From assembly GCA_965242615.1 (NCBI GenBank), contig CBDESR010000005.1:2046001-2110000 (forward strand): a stretch of DNA of 64,000 nucleotides, in the 5' to 3' direction. The position numbers were made by a program, and so were the translations under genes. Source of the stretch: CBDBCU01 sp965242615. GTDB taxonomy: Bacteria; Chloroflexota; Dehalococcoidia; Lucifugimonadales; UBA3495. Of this stretch, positions 34,063 to 42,409 are shown one piece after another. The notes under the pieces are model-generated. The model was given only the letters and a program-made list of their open reading frames with translations, was not told the origin of the DNA and did no database searches. Position 1 is the stretch's first letter; every line of letters begins with the position of its first letter.

Positions 34063-34091
34063 AATATACCTTAATTATTGAAATTAGGCAA
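34063..34091 (-). promoter_or_regulatory. Promoter of imelysin-like gene
   Basis: On the minus strand: TTGCCT, a 17-bp spacer and TATATT in an AT-rich island, about 60 nt before the ATG at 34004. Confidence 0.5.
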
Positions 34092-34188
34092 GACGAATAA
34101 TGGCGGCTTTCCGGGGCGTTGGGGCGGTACAACAGGCGGGGCAAGAATCGGTTAGAATGGGGCATCTTTAGCGGGAGGGCGGGTAACT

Positions 34189-35493
34189 TTGCGATTGCGG
34201 GGCGGCGCGCCGGTTTTTGCGGTGCTGCAAGACCGGGATTTTCGGGTCATCTGGTATGTGGGCAGCCTGCGGGAGATTTCCCGCCGGATGGAGCTGCTGG
34301 TATTGAGCTGGCTCATCCTGCAAGCTACCCAGTCGCCCTTTCAGTTGGGCTTGGTGCTGGTGTTCAACAACCTGCCGCGCCCCTTTCTGTCGCTGTTCAC
34401 CGGGTTGGTAGCCGACCGGTTCAACCGATGGCGGATTTTGGCGGCGGGGCAGCTGATTAACACCGGCATTGCGGTGACTTTGCTGGCGCTGTTGGCTACG
34501 GACGCTATCGCTGCCTGGCACGTGTATGCGGCGGTGTTTATGCAGGGGGCGACCAAGGCGTTGGAGGATCCGTCGCGGCGGACGGCGATACTGGATATTG
34601 TGGGGGAGCGGCGGCTGGTCAACGCCCTGTCGCTGGATACGATCAGCAATACCAGCGGCAAGATGCTGGGGCCGCTGCTGGGCGGGATTATGATTGACGC
34701 CTCCGGGGGGCTACTGCTGCCCTGGCTGGGGGCGGATGCGGTAGAACGGGCGGGATTTGTGGGGGCGGCCGGGCTGATTGTGGCGGTGCATTTGGCGGAT
34801 TTGGCCTTGCTGACCCGACTGCGGATACCGCAAAAGCCGCCGCGGGCCGCCGGGCGGGTGGAACCGTTGTGGCGGAGTTTGGGGGACGGGGTGCGCTATG
34901 CTTTGGGGACGCCGCTGCTGTGGGGGATGCTGTATGTGACTATTGTGATGAATGCGCTGGCTTTTCCGATGCAGCAGTTCATCCCGGACATTGGGGCGAA
35001 CAATTTGGGCGTGGGGGCAACTTTGGTGGGATTGTTGGTAGCGGCGGAGGGCATCGGGCAGTTGACCGGGGCGGCGACGATGGCGTTGACCCGCAATCTG
35101 GAACGGCATGGGCTGGTGTTTGTTATCGGTTCCAGTGTGGTGCTGCTGATGGCGATAGGGTTTGTGTGGGCGCCGTGGTATCTGCTGGCTTTCGGTTTGT
35201 TGGTGCTGGGGGGTATCGGGCAAGCCGGGTTCGGGACGATGCAAAGCACGATAACGATGCTGGCGGCGCCGCCGGAGATGCGGGGGCGGATGGTAGGGCT
35301 GATGAGCGTGTGTATCGGCATCGGGACGCCGTTGGGCGGGTTGGAAATCGGGATTATGGCCAGCCTGTTCAGCACGGCTTGGGCCATATCGGTGAATGCG
35401 GCGGCCGGGCTGCTGCTGCTGTTGCCGGCGCTGCTGTTGACGCCGCTGGCGACGGGGCGGACGCGGCGGCGGGAAGCGAGGGTGGAGAGTTAG
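34189..35493 (+). CDS. MFS transporter
   Basis: The 434-residue membrane protein has about 12 hydrophobic helices and the major-facilitator loop GLVADRFNRWRIL between helices 2 and 3. The layout ending in LLMSVCIGIGTPLGGLEIG-like sequence resembles the EntS/DUF894 branch of drug and siderophore exporters. The start is TTG at 34189, behind GGGAGGG at about 8 nt. It is the only gene between the imelysin-like and coiled-coil genes. Substrate unknown. Confidence 0.85.
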   Translation: MRLRGGAPVFAVLQDRDFRVIWYVGSLREISRRMELLVLSWLILQATQSPFQLGLVLVFNNLPRPFLSLFTGLVADRFNRWRILAAGQLINTGIAVTLLALLATDAIAAWHVYAAVFMQGATKALEDPSRRTAILDIVGERRLVNALSLDTISNTSGKMLGPLLGGIMIDASGGLLLPWLGADAVERAGFVGAAGLIVAVHLADLALLTRLRIPQKPPRAAGRVEPLWRSLGDGVRYALGTPLLWGMLYVTIVMNALAFPMQQFIPDIGANNLGVGATLVGLLVAAEGIGQLTGAATMALTRNLERHGLVFVIGSSVVLLMAIGFVWAPWYLLAFGLLVLGGIGQAGFGTMQSTITMLAAPPEMRGRMVGLMSVCIGIGTPLGGLEIGIMASLFSTAWAISVNAAAGLLLLLPALLLTPLATGRTRRREARVES

Positions 35494-35573
35494 GGATTGA
35501 GAATTAGGAAGCCGTGCTTATCCGGGTCATCTCGGATATTAGTTTGGGAGTTGAGGATTCCCGTTGGCAAGTA

Positions 35574-35602
35574 CTGACAAATCCTTGCGGCTGGGGTATA
35601 AT
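35574..35602 (+). promoter_or_regulatory. Promoter of second coiled-coil nuclease-like gene
   Basis: CTGACA (35574-35579), a 17-bp spacer and TATAAT (35597-35602), 25 nt before the ATG at 35628, with GGAGGG between. Confidence 0.65.
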
Positions 35603-35627
35603 GTCCCTCGGAGGGTAAAACTGCGCT

Positions 35628-36365
35628 ATGACCACGACCACCATCAACGACATCGCTGACTTGGCCCGCATTCTGCGGGAACAACCGGAATGGGCGGACA
35701 CCATCCGGGGCATCCTGCTGGGCCAGGAATTGATTGAACTGCCGAACCGGTTCGCCGAGTTCGTCGAGCTTACCCAGCAGAACTTTCAACTGCTCCGCGA
35801 GCATCAGAAAGCCGATATGGCGGAAGTCAAAGCCGACATAGCGGAACTGAAAACTAGGGTGTCCGGTCTTGAGACCGAAGTGTCCGGCCTCAATGTCCGG
35901 GTTACCCGTCTGGAGGGGAAAATGGACAACGCCCTGGGGTCTAACTACCAGAACAAGGTAGCCCGGAATATGCACAGCATCTTGGGGCAGCATTTGGACT
36001 TGACCCGGGTCAAAGTTCTGCGCGGCTATCAAAATGACCCGGACGCCGACTTTATGGAACGGCTCTATCAAGCCGAGGAACAGGGAATTATCACCCACCA
36101 GCAAAGCAACGACCTGCTGCTGGTGGATATTATCTGCACCGGCCGCCGGCGGGCTAACCGGGACGAGGAGATTGCCCTGGCTATCGAAACTTCCGTCACC
36201 ATCGGCGATAATGATGTTGTGCGGGCGGCCCGCCGAGCCGAAATCCTGGCTGCCATCCTGAACCTGCCGGCCCAAGCCGCTGTCGTTGGCGATTCCGTTG
36301 ACCCGCCCCGGACGGCCTTGGCCGCCGACTATCAAGTCTCCGTAATTCTGCACCCGGACGAATAA
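35628..36365 (+). CDS. Coiled-coil protein with nuclease-like C-terminus, copy 2
   Basis: The 245-residue protein is a distant paralogue of the gene at 15046-15819. Shared features are the N-terminal NDIADLARILREQPEWADT, a central heptad coil (about residues 60-105, with ELKTRVSGLETEVSGL), and a C-terminal domain with LLLVDIICTG, EIALAIETSVT, RRAEILAA and PAQAAVVGDSV. The D...ExS strand-helix pattern hints at a PD-(D/E)XK-like fold without a clear Lys. The shared N-terminal segment may be a docking motif. Function unknown. Confidence 0.7.
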   Translation: MTTTTINDIADLARILREQPEWADTIRGILLGQELIELPNRFAEFVELTQQNFQLLREHQKADMAEVKADIAELKTRVSGLETEVSGLNVRVTRLEGKMDNALGSNYQNKVARNMHSILGQHLDLTRVKVLRGYQNDPDADFMERLYQAEEQGIITHQQSNDLLLVDIICTGRRRANRDEEIALAIETSVTIGDNDVVRAARRAEILAAILNLPAQAAVVGDSVDPPRTALAADYQVSVILHPDE

Positions 36366-36393
36366 ATAAACGCCCGCCCCTCCCGGCTCGGCA

Positions 36394-37095
36394 TTACCCT
36401 AGCGCCGCCCGGTACTCCTCCGGTGTGTTCAAGTCCCACAGCGCTTCCGGGGTATCCACTTCCGCCCGGTGGATGAACCCTTTATGCCGCTCCATTACCG
36501 CCCGCAATCCCTGGGTTTCCTCAGTTATGCCCAACAGGTCGTCCAGCAAAGCGGCGTCCACAATTACCGGATGGCCGCCCTTGCCCCGGTAGGCTGGAAT
36601 TGTAATCAGAGCGGCGGCCGCCCGGTGCTGCCGCAGCAGGTAGCCCAGCAGCTCCGGGCGGCGCGGCTGATCCACATTCAGTATCAGGATATTTTGCAGG
36701 TTATGGGCGGACAAAACCCGCAAGCCCGCTTTAATCGAAGTAGTTTTCCCCTGCAAATAGTCCGGGTTGACTACCCAATCGAGAGCGGGGCGGGATGCCT
36801 TTTCCGACTGCAACACTTCCTGCAATTCGGCGGCGCGGTGGCCTAACACTACCATCAGGCAACCGACTCCGGCGGTATCCAAGGCGGCTAGCTGATGGGA
36901 GAGCAGGGTAGTTCCCTGCCAAGGCAGCAGGGCTTTTAGCTGCCCCATCCGGCGGGATTCTCCGGCGGCCAGCAGCAGGGCCGCCGTTTTCGGATCCCTT
37001 TCCGTCCCGGTTTCCGGCACCGCTTGTCCGTCCGCCGCCGGTGCTAGACGCTGACCGCGTCCGCCGCCCGACTGGCCACCCGGTCGATATACCAT
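36394..37095 (-). CDS. MocA/MobA-like nucleotidyltransferase
   Basis: The ORF encodes 233 residues, of which about 38-233 form an NTP_transf_3 domain: LLLAAGESRRMGQLKALL (nucleotide-binding loop), a metal-binding NVDQPRRPEL and GKGGHPVIVD. Such enzymes transfer CMP or GMP to molybdopterin (MocA/MobA). It follows an XdhC-type gene, so it probably matures a molybdenum hydroxylase. The start is unclear: 37095 overlaps xdhC by 52 bp; GTG at 37020 would remove the overlap and a low-complexity leader. Confidence 0.82.
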   Translation of the reverse strand: MVYRPGGQSGGGRGQRLAPAADGQAVPETGTERDPKTAALLLAAGESRRMGQLKALLPWQGTTLLSHQLAALDTAGVGCLMVVLGHRAAELQEVLQSEKASRPALDWVVNPDYLQGKTTSIKAGLRVLSAHNLQNILILNVDQPRRPELLGYLLRQHRAAAALITIPAYRGKGGHPVIVDAALLDDLLGITEETQGLRAVMERHKGFIHRAEVDTPEALWDLNTPEEYRAALG

Positions 37096-38171
37096 TCGGA
37101 CATTTGCATCGGCCCGCCTTGGCCGCCGCGCCGGGTCATAATGATTTCCGACATAATGCTGACCGCCAACTCCTCCGGCTGCAAGCCGCCAATGTCCAAG
37201 CCGATGGGGGCGTGTACCTCTTTCAGCCGTTCCAGGGGGACGCCCTGCTGGAGCAGCCGCTGGTAAATCATCAGGTTTTTGCGCCGGCTGCCCATCAGCC
37301 CAATATAGCGGGCGCGGGTAGTCAGCGCCGATTCCAGCGCCATATCGTCAAAGCGATGGCCCCGGGTGGCTACTACCACAAAGGTGTTGACATTGATGGA
37401 CAAATGCTGCGCCCATTCGTCATAGCGGGTTACCACCGTCCGCTCGGCGTAGGGAAAGCGTTCCGGGTTGGCAAACTCCTCCCGGTCATCGACGATAAAA
37501 ACCCGGTAGCCCAGCATATTCGCCAAATCCGCCGTAGCCTTGCCCACATGACCGCCGCCGACCACCGTCAAAGTGGGCGGCGTGGTAAAGCCCTCGACAA
37601 AGACTTCCTCGCCGGCCGCCGTGGTAAAGCTGTCCGTTGCCCCCACATCAGCCACCCGGCGGGCGATGGCAATGGCTTGGGCGTCCAGTTCCGGGCGGCC
37701 CAAAGCGCCGGCTACCGACCCGTCCAACCGCAGCAGCAGTTTAGCCCCGAAGTTGGCCGCCCCGGCCGGGGCTTTGACCACCGTCGCCAAGCCTACCGGT
37801 TCCCCGCCCTCGTAAGCGTCGATGACTTGGCGGCCGATGCCGAGAAAATCCCCCGGCTGGTAAAAGGGTTCCAGGTAGAAATACATCGTGCCGCCGCAGA
37901 CCAGACCGTCCCGGGCGGCAATATCCTCGTTCAGGTAATAGTCCTTGAACTCCGGGCCGCCGTTGTTGCGGAACATTTCCCGGGCCGCGAACCAGATGTC
38001 CCCCTCGACGCAGCCGCCGCCCAAAGTGCCGACGCCGCTGCCGTCCTGCCGCACCAGCAGCATCGAGCCGGATTTCTGCGGGGTCGAGCCTTTAGTACGA
38101 ACCACCGTAGCCAGCACGCAGGGCTGTTCCGCTTCCAGCAGTTTCACCGCTTCCTGTATAACTTCCTTCAT
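37044..38171 (-). CDS. XdhC/CoxF-family molybdoenzyme maturation protein
   Basis: The 375-residue protein has an N-terminal XdhC/CoxI domain (VRTKGSTPQKSGSMLLV, GTLGGGCVEGDIW) and a C-terminal Rossmann domain with LTVVGGGHVGKATADLA and VATRGHRFDD, then PIGLDIGGLQPEELAVSIMSE. XdhC-like proteins bind molybdenum cofactor and help its sulfuration and insertion into xanthine dehydrogenase or CO dehydrogenase-like enzymes. It forms an operon with the MocA-like gene. No hydroxylase subunits are in the window. Confidence 0.88.
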   Translation of the reverse strand: MKEVIQEAVKLLEAEQPCVLATVVRTKGSTPQKSGSMLLVRQDGSGVGTLGGGCVEGDIWFAAREMFRNNGGPEFKDYYLNEDIAARDGLVCGGTMYFYLEPFYQPGDFLGIGRQVIDAYEGGEPVGLATVVKAPAGAANFGAKLLLRLDGSVAGALGRPELDAQAIAIARRVADVGATDSFTTAAGEEVFVEGFTTPPTLTVVGGGHVGKATADLANMLGYRVFIVDDREEFANPERFPYAERTVVTRYDEWAQHLSINVNTFVVVATRGHRFDDMALESALTTRARYIGLMGSRRKNLMIYQRLLQQGVPLERLKEVHAPIGLDIGGLQPEELAVSIMSEIIMTRRGGQGGPMQMSEWYIDRVASRAADAVSV

Positions 38172-38293
38172 TTGCCCGCACCTCTAAACCGCTTGCCGTT
38201 TCAGCTATAGTTAGATTACCAGATTTTGGCGGAATTGACAAAGGGGGCAATGCTGGGCTGACCGGCCAATCACCCCTCAAACCGTAGACCGTC

Positions 38294-38313
38294 ATTCCCA
38301 CGAAAGCGGGAAT
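38294..38313. repeat. Dispersed GTCATTCCC-type hairpin
   Basis: ATTCCCAC and GCGGGAAT flank a GAAA loop, preceded by CCGTC and followed by CTAGA. This is the common intergenic palindrome type also seen near 13900-13990. Confidence 0.5.
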
Positions 38314-38839
38314 CTAGAACTGCCAATCCTCGAAAACCAATTCCGAAAATCCGTCTTAAACCCTCTTGACAACTACAATTCCCGCCCCCATAATAAAAAT
38401 TGCGAAGGTCAGACCTAGCCCCGGGACGCCGGGTCTCAAAACGATACGCTAGCTTACCGTGAAATACAGCTCACAGCGCGCTGTGGACGCCCTCGGCCCC
38501 CGGCCGTCAAGCGTCCCGCTCCTAACCCCGGGGACAGGGCCAAGGAACCCTCAATCCCCAACCGGAGCAGCGGAAAACGGCAAATCCCAACCGCCGCCAA
38601 ACCGCTACCCCTTCCCTACAGGAGCTGGAGTTAATAGGTTGACTGGAGGTGCGGTCAACCCCGGTAGCTGGACTGGGCCAACCCGCCGGTAGTGGCAACC
38701 ATACCCAGCGGCGTTAGTAGCCAACTCAAGGTCTAGTTCCCGTCAGGCAAGTCTGGTCGGGCAAATCTGGAGTGACGCAGCCAGGATTCCAACCAGACAG
38801 GCAACCCGCATGGCCAGACTTGCCAACCCCCTCCCGCAA

Positions 38840-38869
38840 GGGCGGAACCTCCGGCCAGCGGTTCCGCCC
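38840..38869. other. Perfect 10-bp hairpin in gene-free region
   Basis: GGGCGGAACC (38840-38849) pairs with GGTTCCGCCC (38860-38869) around a 10-nt loop. No T-run follows. Confidence 0.5.
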
Positions 38870-39039
38870 CGGTGCCCCCTACCCCAATGCTGATAAATAC
38901 TAAACTCAACCCGCCGGGGCAGCCAGGAGGCGCCGCCCCGGCCATACCCCGTACTAAAGCCCCGGCCATCCCCGCTTTAACCTGTCTCCCCAATTCTCAA
39001 TTCTAATCCTTAATTCCTAATTCTCCATTCCCCAATTCC

Positions 39040-39068
39040 TAGACACCCCTTCCCCAACGCTTTATAAT
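39040..39068 (+). promoter_or_regulatory. Promoter of the split transketolase operon
   Basis: TAGACA (39040-39045), a 17-bp spacer and TATAAT (39063-39068), about 53 nt before the ATG at 39121. Confidence 0.6.
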
Positions 39069-39120
39069 CTATCCCAGCCAATCCTTGGCCCCAACCTGCT
39101 TGCACCGAAAGGACGCGCCT

Positions 39121-39966
39121 ATGCCTGCCACCGCCACCCCCGTATCCCCCCACGACTACAGCGCCTTCGCCGACCTCCCTGCCTTGGCCAAAGAACTGCG
39201 CCGCGACATCCTCAACACCATCTGCGCCGCCGGCAGCGGCCACCCCGGCGGCTCCCTCTCCGAACTCGAAATCCTCATCGCCCTCTACTTCCGCGTAATG
39301 CGCCACAACCCCCAAAACCCCCACTGGCCCGACCGCGACCGCTGCATCCTCAGCAAAGGCCACGCCTCCCCCGGCTTCTACGCCGTCCTCGCCAAAGCCG
39401 GCTACTTCCCCCAATCCGAACTCGCCGACTTCCGCCAACTCCACGGCCGCATCCAGGGTCACGCCCACCCCATGACCCCCGGCGTCGAAATGAACTCCGG
39501 CTCCCTCGGTATGGGCCTCTCCTTCGCCCTCGGCTGCGCCCTCGCCGCCCGCCTCGACCGCAAAGACTACCAAGTCTATGCCCTCCTCGGCGATGGCGAA
39601 TGCGACGAAGGCGAAATCTGGGAAGCCGCCATGTCCGCCGCCCACCATAAGGCTGGCAACCTCATCGCCATCGTCGACCGCAACCGCATCCAGAACGACC
39701 GCTTTACCGACGAAGTGATGACCCTCGAACCCTTCGCCGGCAAATGGCGCGAATTCGGCTGGCAGGTTCTCGAAACCGACGGCCACGACTTTGACGCCCT
39801 CCTTGCCGCCCTCGCCACCGCCGGCCAGCCCGGCGACCAGCCCACGGTAATTATCGCCCACACCATCAAAGGCAAGGGCGTATCCTTTATGGAAAACAAT
39901 CCCGTTTTCCACAGCCGCACCCCCAACCAGCAGGAACTCGAACAAGCTATGCAGGAGTTGGCCTGA
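39121..39966 (+). CDS. tktA: Transketolase N-terminal subunit
   Basis: The 281-residue protein is the TPP-binding half of a split transketolase: SGHPGGSLSELEIL, DRCILSKGHASPGFYAVLA, and TPP/Mg motif GDGECDEGEIWEAAMSAAHH followed by LIAIVDRNRIQND. It pairs with the next gene to move two-carbon ketol units between sugar phosphates in the pentose phosphate pathway. ATG 39121 is chosen over the in-frame upstream ATG at 39085. Third codon positions are extremely C-rich, unlike genes at 31-35 kb. The stop overlaps the next start (TGATG). Confidence 0.92.
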   Translation: MPATATPVSPHDYSAFADLPALAKELRRDILNTICAAGSGHPGGSLSELEILIALYFRVMRHNPQNPHWPDRDRCILSKGHASPGFYAVLAKAGYFPQSELADFRQLHGRIQGHAHPMTPGVEMNSGSLGMGLSFALGCALAARLDRKDYQVYALLGDGECDEGEIWEAAMSAAHHKAGNLIAIVDRNRIQNDRFTDEVMTLEPFAGKWREFGWQVLETDGHDFDALLAALATAGQPGDQPTVIIAHTIKGKGVSFMENNPVFHSRTPNQQELEQAMQELA

Positions 39967-40910
39967 TGACGGCCCAGCGACAATTGGTATCCCCTCGACA
40001 AACCTACGGCGAAACCCTTCTCACTATGGCCGACGCCTACCCCGACCTGGTGGTCTTGGGCGGCGACCTCAATGTCTCCACCTTCACCCACCTCTGGCGC
40101 GATAAGTACCCGGAGCGGTTTTTTGACTTCGGCCCCGCCGAGCAGAATATGATTGGCGTCGGCGCCGGCTTGGCCGCCAGCGGCAAATTGCCCTTCGTCA
40201 GCACCTTCAGCGTCTTTGGCGTCGGCCGTCCCTTCGACCAGCTGCGCGTCCTCGTCGCCCAGCCCGCCCTCAACCTCAAACTGGTCTGCACCCACGCCGG
40301 CATTATGACCGGCGAGGACGGTATGTCCGCCCACGGCATCGAGGACTTGTCCCTGATTTGCGCCTTGCCCACCTTTACCGTCCTCTCCCCCTCCGACGCC
40401 CCCGAAGCCGCCCAAGCCGTCCAGACCGCCGCCCGGGCAACCGGCCCCTTCTACATCCGCCTCTCCCGCGCCGCCATCCCGGTCGTCCATTCCCCCGATT
40501 ACCAATTTAACCTCGGTCAAGCCGAAAAAATGCGCGACGGCGACGCCCTGACCATCATTGCCACCGGCATAATGGTCGCCGCCGCCCTCGACGCCGCCGA
40601 CCTCTTGGCTGAACAGGGCATCCCGGCCCGCGTCCTCAACATCCATACCCTCAAGCCCATCGACCAGGCCGCCATCATCGCCGCCGCCCGGGAAACCGGC
40701 GCCATCGTCACCGCCGAGGAACACTACATCCACGGCGGCCTCGGCAGCATCGTCGCCCAAATCGCCGGCCAGCACTGCCCCGTCCCCCTCGAAATCGTCG
40801 CCCTCCACGGCTACACCCCCTCCGGCAAACCCGAGGAACTCCTCGCCCGCTGCGGCCTCACCCCCGAAAACATCCGCGATGCCGCTCTCAAAGCCCTGGC
40901 CCGCAAATAG
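39966..40910 (+). CDS. tktB: Transketolase C-terminal subunit
   Basis: The 314-residue partner contains the pyrimidine-binding domain with the TPP-activating Glu (PAEQNMIGVGAGLAASG), HAGIMTGEDGMSAHGIEDL and the C-terminal transketolase domain (TIIATGIMVAAALDAADLL, VTAEEHYIHGGLGSIVA). Together with the preceding gene it makes a full transketolase. The 1-bp overlap suggests coupled, equal synthesis. Gene symbols are descriptive only. Confidence 0.92.
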   Translation: MTAQRQLVSPRQTYGETLLTMADAYPDLVVLGGDLNVSTFTHLWRDKYPERFFDFGPAEQNMIGVGAGLAASGKLPFVSTFSVFGVGRPFDQLRVLVAQPALNLKLVCTHAGIMTGEDGMSAHGIEDLSLICALPTFTVLSPSDAPEAAQAVQTAARATGPFYIRLSRAAIPVVHSPDYQFNLGQAEKMRDGDALTIIATGIMVAAALDAADLLAEQGIPARVLNIHTLKPIDQAAIIAAARETGAIVTAEEHYIHGGLGSIVAQIAGQHCPVPLEIVALHGYTPSGKPEELLARCGLTPENIRDAALKALARK

Positions 40911-40937
40911 CCGCCTTAACCGGCCGCCCAAAAATTC

Positions 40938-40961
40938 GGGGCGGGTTGCCCAACCCGCCCC
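40938..40961 (+). terminator. Terminator hairpin (GGGGCGGGTT family)
   Basis: A perfect 11-bp stem GGGGCGGGTTG/CAACCCGCCCC with a 2-nt loop follows the transketolase operon by 28 nt, then TTCCC. Confidence 0.65.
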
Positions 40962-41056
40962 TTCCCAATCCTGAACCCGTAGCCCGGCCAGCCCCGGGCA
41001 ACGCCATAAAACCCAACTAGACCGCCGCTTGCCTATCCCCCACCCCAAGGCTTACA

Positions 41057-41533
41057 ATGGAACAACAACAGGATAAACCTTGGTGGACTTACGCTCCCTA
41101 CTTCCCCAAGGAGGCCATCATCATCCTGTCCTTGGCCGCCGACCTGATTATCCCCGGCACTTGGGCCATCAACTTCTTTTACCGCGCCGACTACCCCACT
41201 TCCGACCTGCCGCCCATCCTGGACGCCATCATCAGCCGGAACCCGATGGTCAACCTGACCGCCCTCCTGGCCCTGCTCCAACTCAACCTAGAGGTGTACG
41301 ATATGATCCTCAACCGCAAACGGGTCTATGTCGAAAAAATGGAAGCCGTAGCCGCCGCCGAAGCCAAAGCCGCTGCCAAAGCTAAAGCCGAAGCTACCGC
41401 CGAAACCGAAGCCCGGTTCAAGGCGCGGCTCCAAGAGTGGTACGACGCCAATCAGGAGCAGCTGACCAACGTGCCGCCCCCGCCCGGCCTCGACAACGAA
41501 ACCGCCGCCAACAACAACGGCGACCGGCACTAG
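41057..41533 (+). CDS. Membrane-anchored coiled-coil protein of unknown function
   Basis: The 158-residue protein has one or two hydrophobic segments (about residues 19-42, AIIILSLAADLIIPGTWAINFF, and about 65-82), then a charged helix rich in Ala, Lys and Glu (about 95-125) that should form a coiled coil, and a polar Asn-rich tail. No family is recognised. ATG 41057 follows AAGG. It is a single gene bracketed by two hairpins of the GGGGCGGG family. Confidence 0.6.
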   Translation: MEQQQDKPWWTYAPYFPKEAIIILSLAADLIIPGTWAINFFYRADYPTSDLPPILDAIISRNPMVNLTALLALLQLNLEVYDMILNRKRVYVEKMEAVAAAEAKAAAKAKAEATAETEARFKARLQEWYDANQEQLTNVPPPPGLDNETAANNNGDRH

Positions 41534-41536
41534 ACA

Positions 41537-41561
41537 AGGGCGGGCTCTGAAAACCCGCCCC
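41537..41561 (+). terminator. Terminator hairpin (GGGGCGGGTT family)
   Basis: AGGGCGGG and CCCGCCCCT flank a short loop, a few nt after the stop at 41533. It is the third copy of the family. Confidence 0.6.
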
Positions 41562-41587
41562 TACCTTCCTCGCATAGGGAATCAACG

Positions 41588-41983
41588 ATGACTGCCGAAA
41601 AAGTCCCCATACTGGACGCGCTGGATGTCCCGTCCCGGTTGGCTGAGTTCCGGGGTATGGCTGATGGCTGGCTGGAGGGCGCTGGCATTGCTCCCGACCC
41701 CGCCGGACTGGATTGGCTGTCCGCCGCCTATGTCCGTCACTTCCCGGATACCCTCCCCTTGCCGCGAACCTATCCCACCGCCGAAGGGGAAATCCGTATG
41801 GAATGGGCGTACGCCAGCAACATCTGCATCCTGGAAATCAACCTTGCCGACCACTGCGGCAACTGGCTCTGGTTTGACCAGAACTCCGATGCTGAACAGG
41901 AGCGTATCCTGAACTTGTCCGACCCCGCCGCTTGGCAGTGGTTGACGGCAGAAATCGCCGACAAATGCGCCGGGCCGCAATGA
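41588..41983 (+). CDS. Unknown protein, first gene of a coupled pair
   Basis: The 131-residue protein is soluble. It has a helical start (DVPSRLAEFRGMADGWLEGAG), LPRTYPTAEGEIRMEWAYAS, then ICILEINLADHCGNWLWFD. I have the impression of a widespread family that occurs beside the type of gene found next, but I know no function. The stop overlaps the next start as ATGA, typical of toxin-antitoxin or subunit pairs. It could be an antitoxin or immunity partner. Confidence 0.6.
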   Translation: MTAEKVPILDALDVPSRLAEFRGMADGWLEGAGIAPDPAGLDWLSAAYVRHFPDTLPLPRTYPTAEGEIRMEWAYASNICILEINLADHCGNWLWFDQNSDAEQERILNLSDPAAWQWLTAEIADKCAGPQ

Positions 41984-42348
41984 ACGCTCAAACCCTGCTT
42001 TACCGGCAGGTCAATCCCCGCTGGGTAATCAATGGCGAACCCAATTCCCAAACCTTTATGCCCACCCGCAAAGACTTGGGACTGCTATCGGTCTATGACG
42101 GCGATCAAATCACGCCGGCGGCCTCCTGGCGTCACTTCACCGGCGTATTGGGTTACGCCTCGGCTGGTGTCGTCGCTATTTCCCTGAGCGAATGTCACGA
42201 CCAGCAACTGACCGTTCATCCCGACCCGCAGTCTTTTCCCGAACACGCCCTGATCGACTTCACCGGTTTGAGCCGCAGCCAACGGGAACGCAAAGCCGCC
42301 CGCTTGAAAGCGGCCGCCATTGCTCGCGGTTGGCAATTTCGCCCTTAA
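41980..42348 (+). CDS. Unknown protein, second gene of a coupled pair
   Basis: The 122-residue protein starts at ATG 41980 inside the ATGA overlap with the preceding stop; the longer upstream ORF start is less likely. It contains LLYRQVNPRWVINGEPNSQ, TFMPTRKDLGLLSVYDGD, SWRHFTGVLGYASAGVVA and FPEHALIDFTGLSRSQRE. The spaced conserved-looking His, Arg and Asp residues suggest a binding or enzymatic fold, but no known domain is recognised. A hairpin follows at 42354. Confidence 0.6.
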   Translation: MNAQTLLYRQVNPRWVINGEPNSQTFMPTRKDLGLLSVYDGDQITPAASWRHFTGVLGYASAGVVAISLSECHDQQLTVHPDPQSFPEHALIDFTGLSRSQRERKAARLKAAAIARGWQFRP

Positions 42349-42353
42349 TCAAT

Positions 42354-42379
42354 AGGGGCGGGCTACCAAACCCGCCCCC
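42354..42379. terminator. Terminator hairpin (GGGGCGGGTT family)
   Basis: AGGGGCGGG and CCCGCCCCCT pair around an 8-nt loop. It lies between convergent genes ending at 42348 and 42410 and may serve both. Confidence 0.6.
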
Positions 42380-42409
42380 TTACTACACCCGGGAAAAACC
42401 CGCCGCCCC

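Larger units (their letters stand above)
38172..39039. other. Long stretch without a credible gene
   Basis: Nearly 0.9 kb without a plausible ORF. It has a dispersed-repeat hairpin at 38294-38313; an 11-bp inverted repeat GGCAAGTCTGG/CCAGACTTGCC at about 38748-38758 and 38813-38823; a perfect 10-bp hairpin at 38840-38869; and a low-complexity AATTCC/AATTCT-rich tract at about 38990-39035. I looked for RNase P RNA, tmRNA, SRP RNA, cobalamin and TPP riboswitch cores and saw none. It may hold an unrecognised structured RNA or decayed sequence. Confidence 0.5.

Noticed and set aside
38400..38900. RNase P RNA, tmRNA, SRP RNA or a riboswitch
   Set aside because: I looked on both strands for their conserved cores and found none, only generic hairpins.
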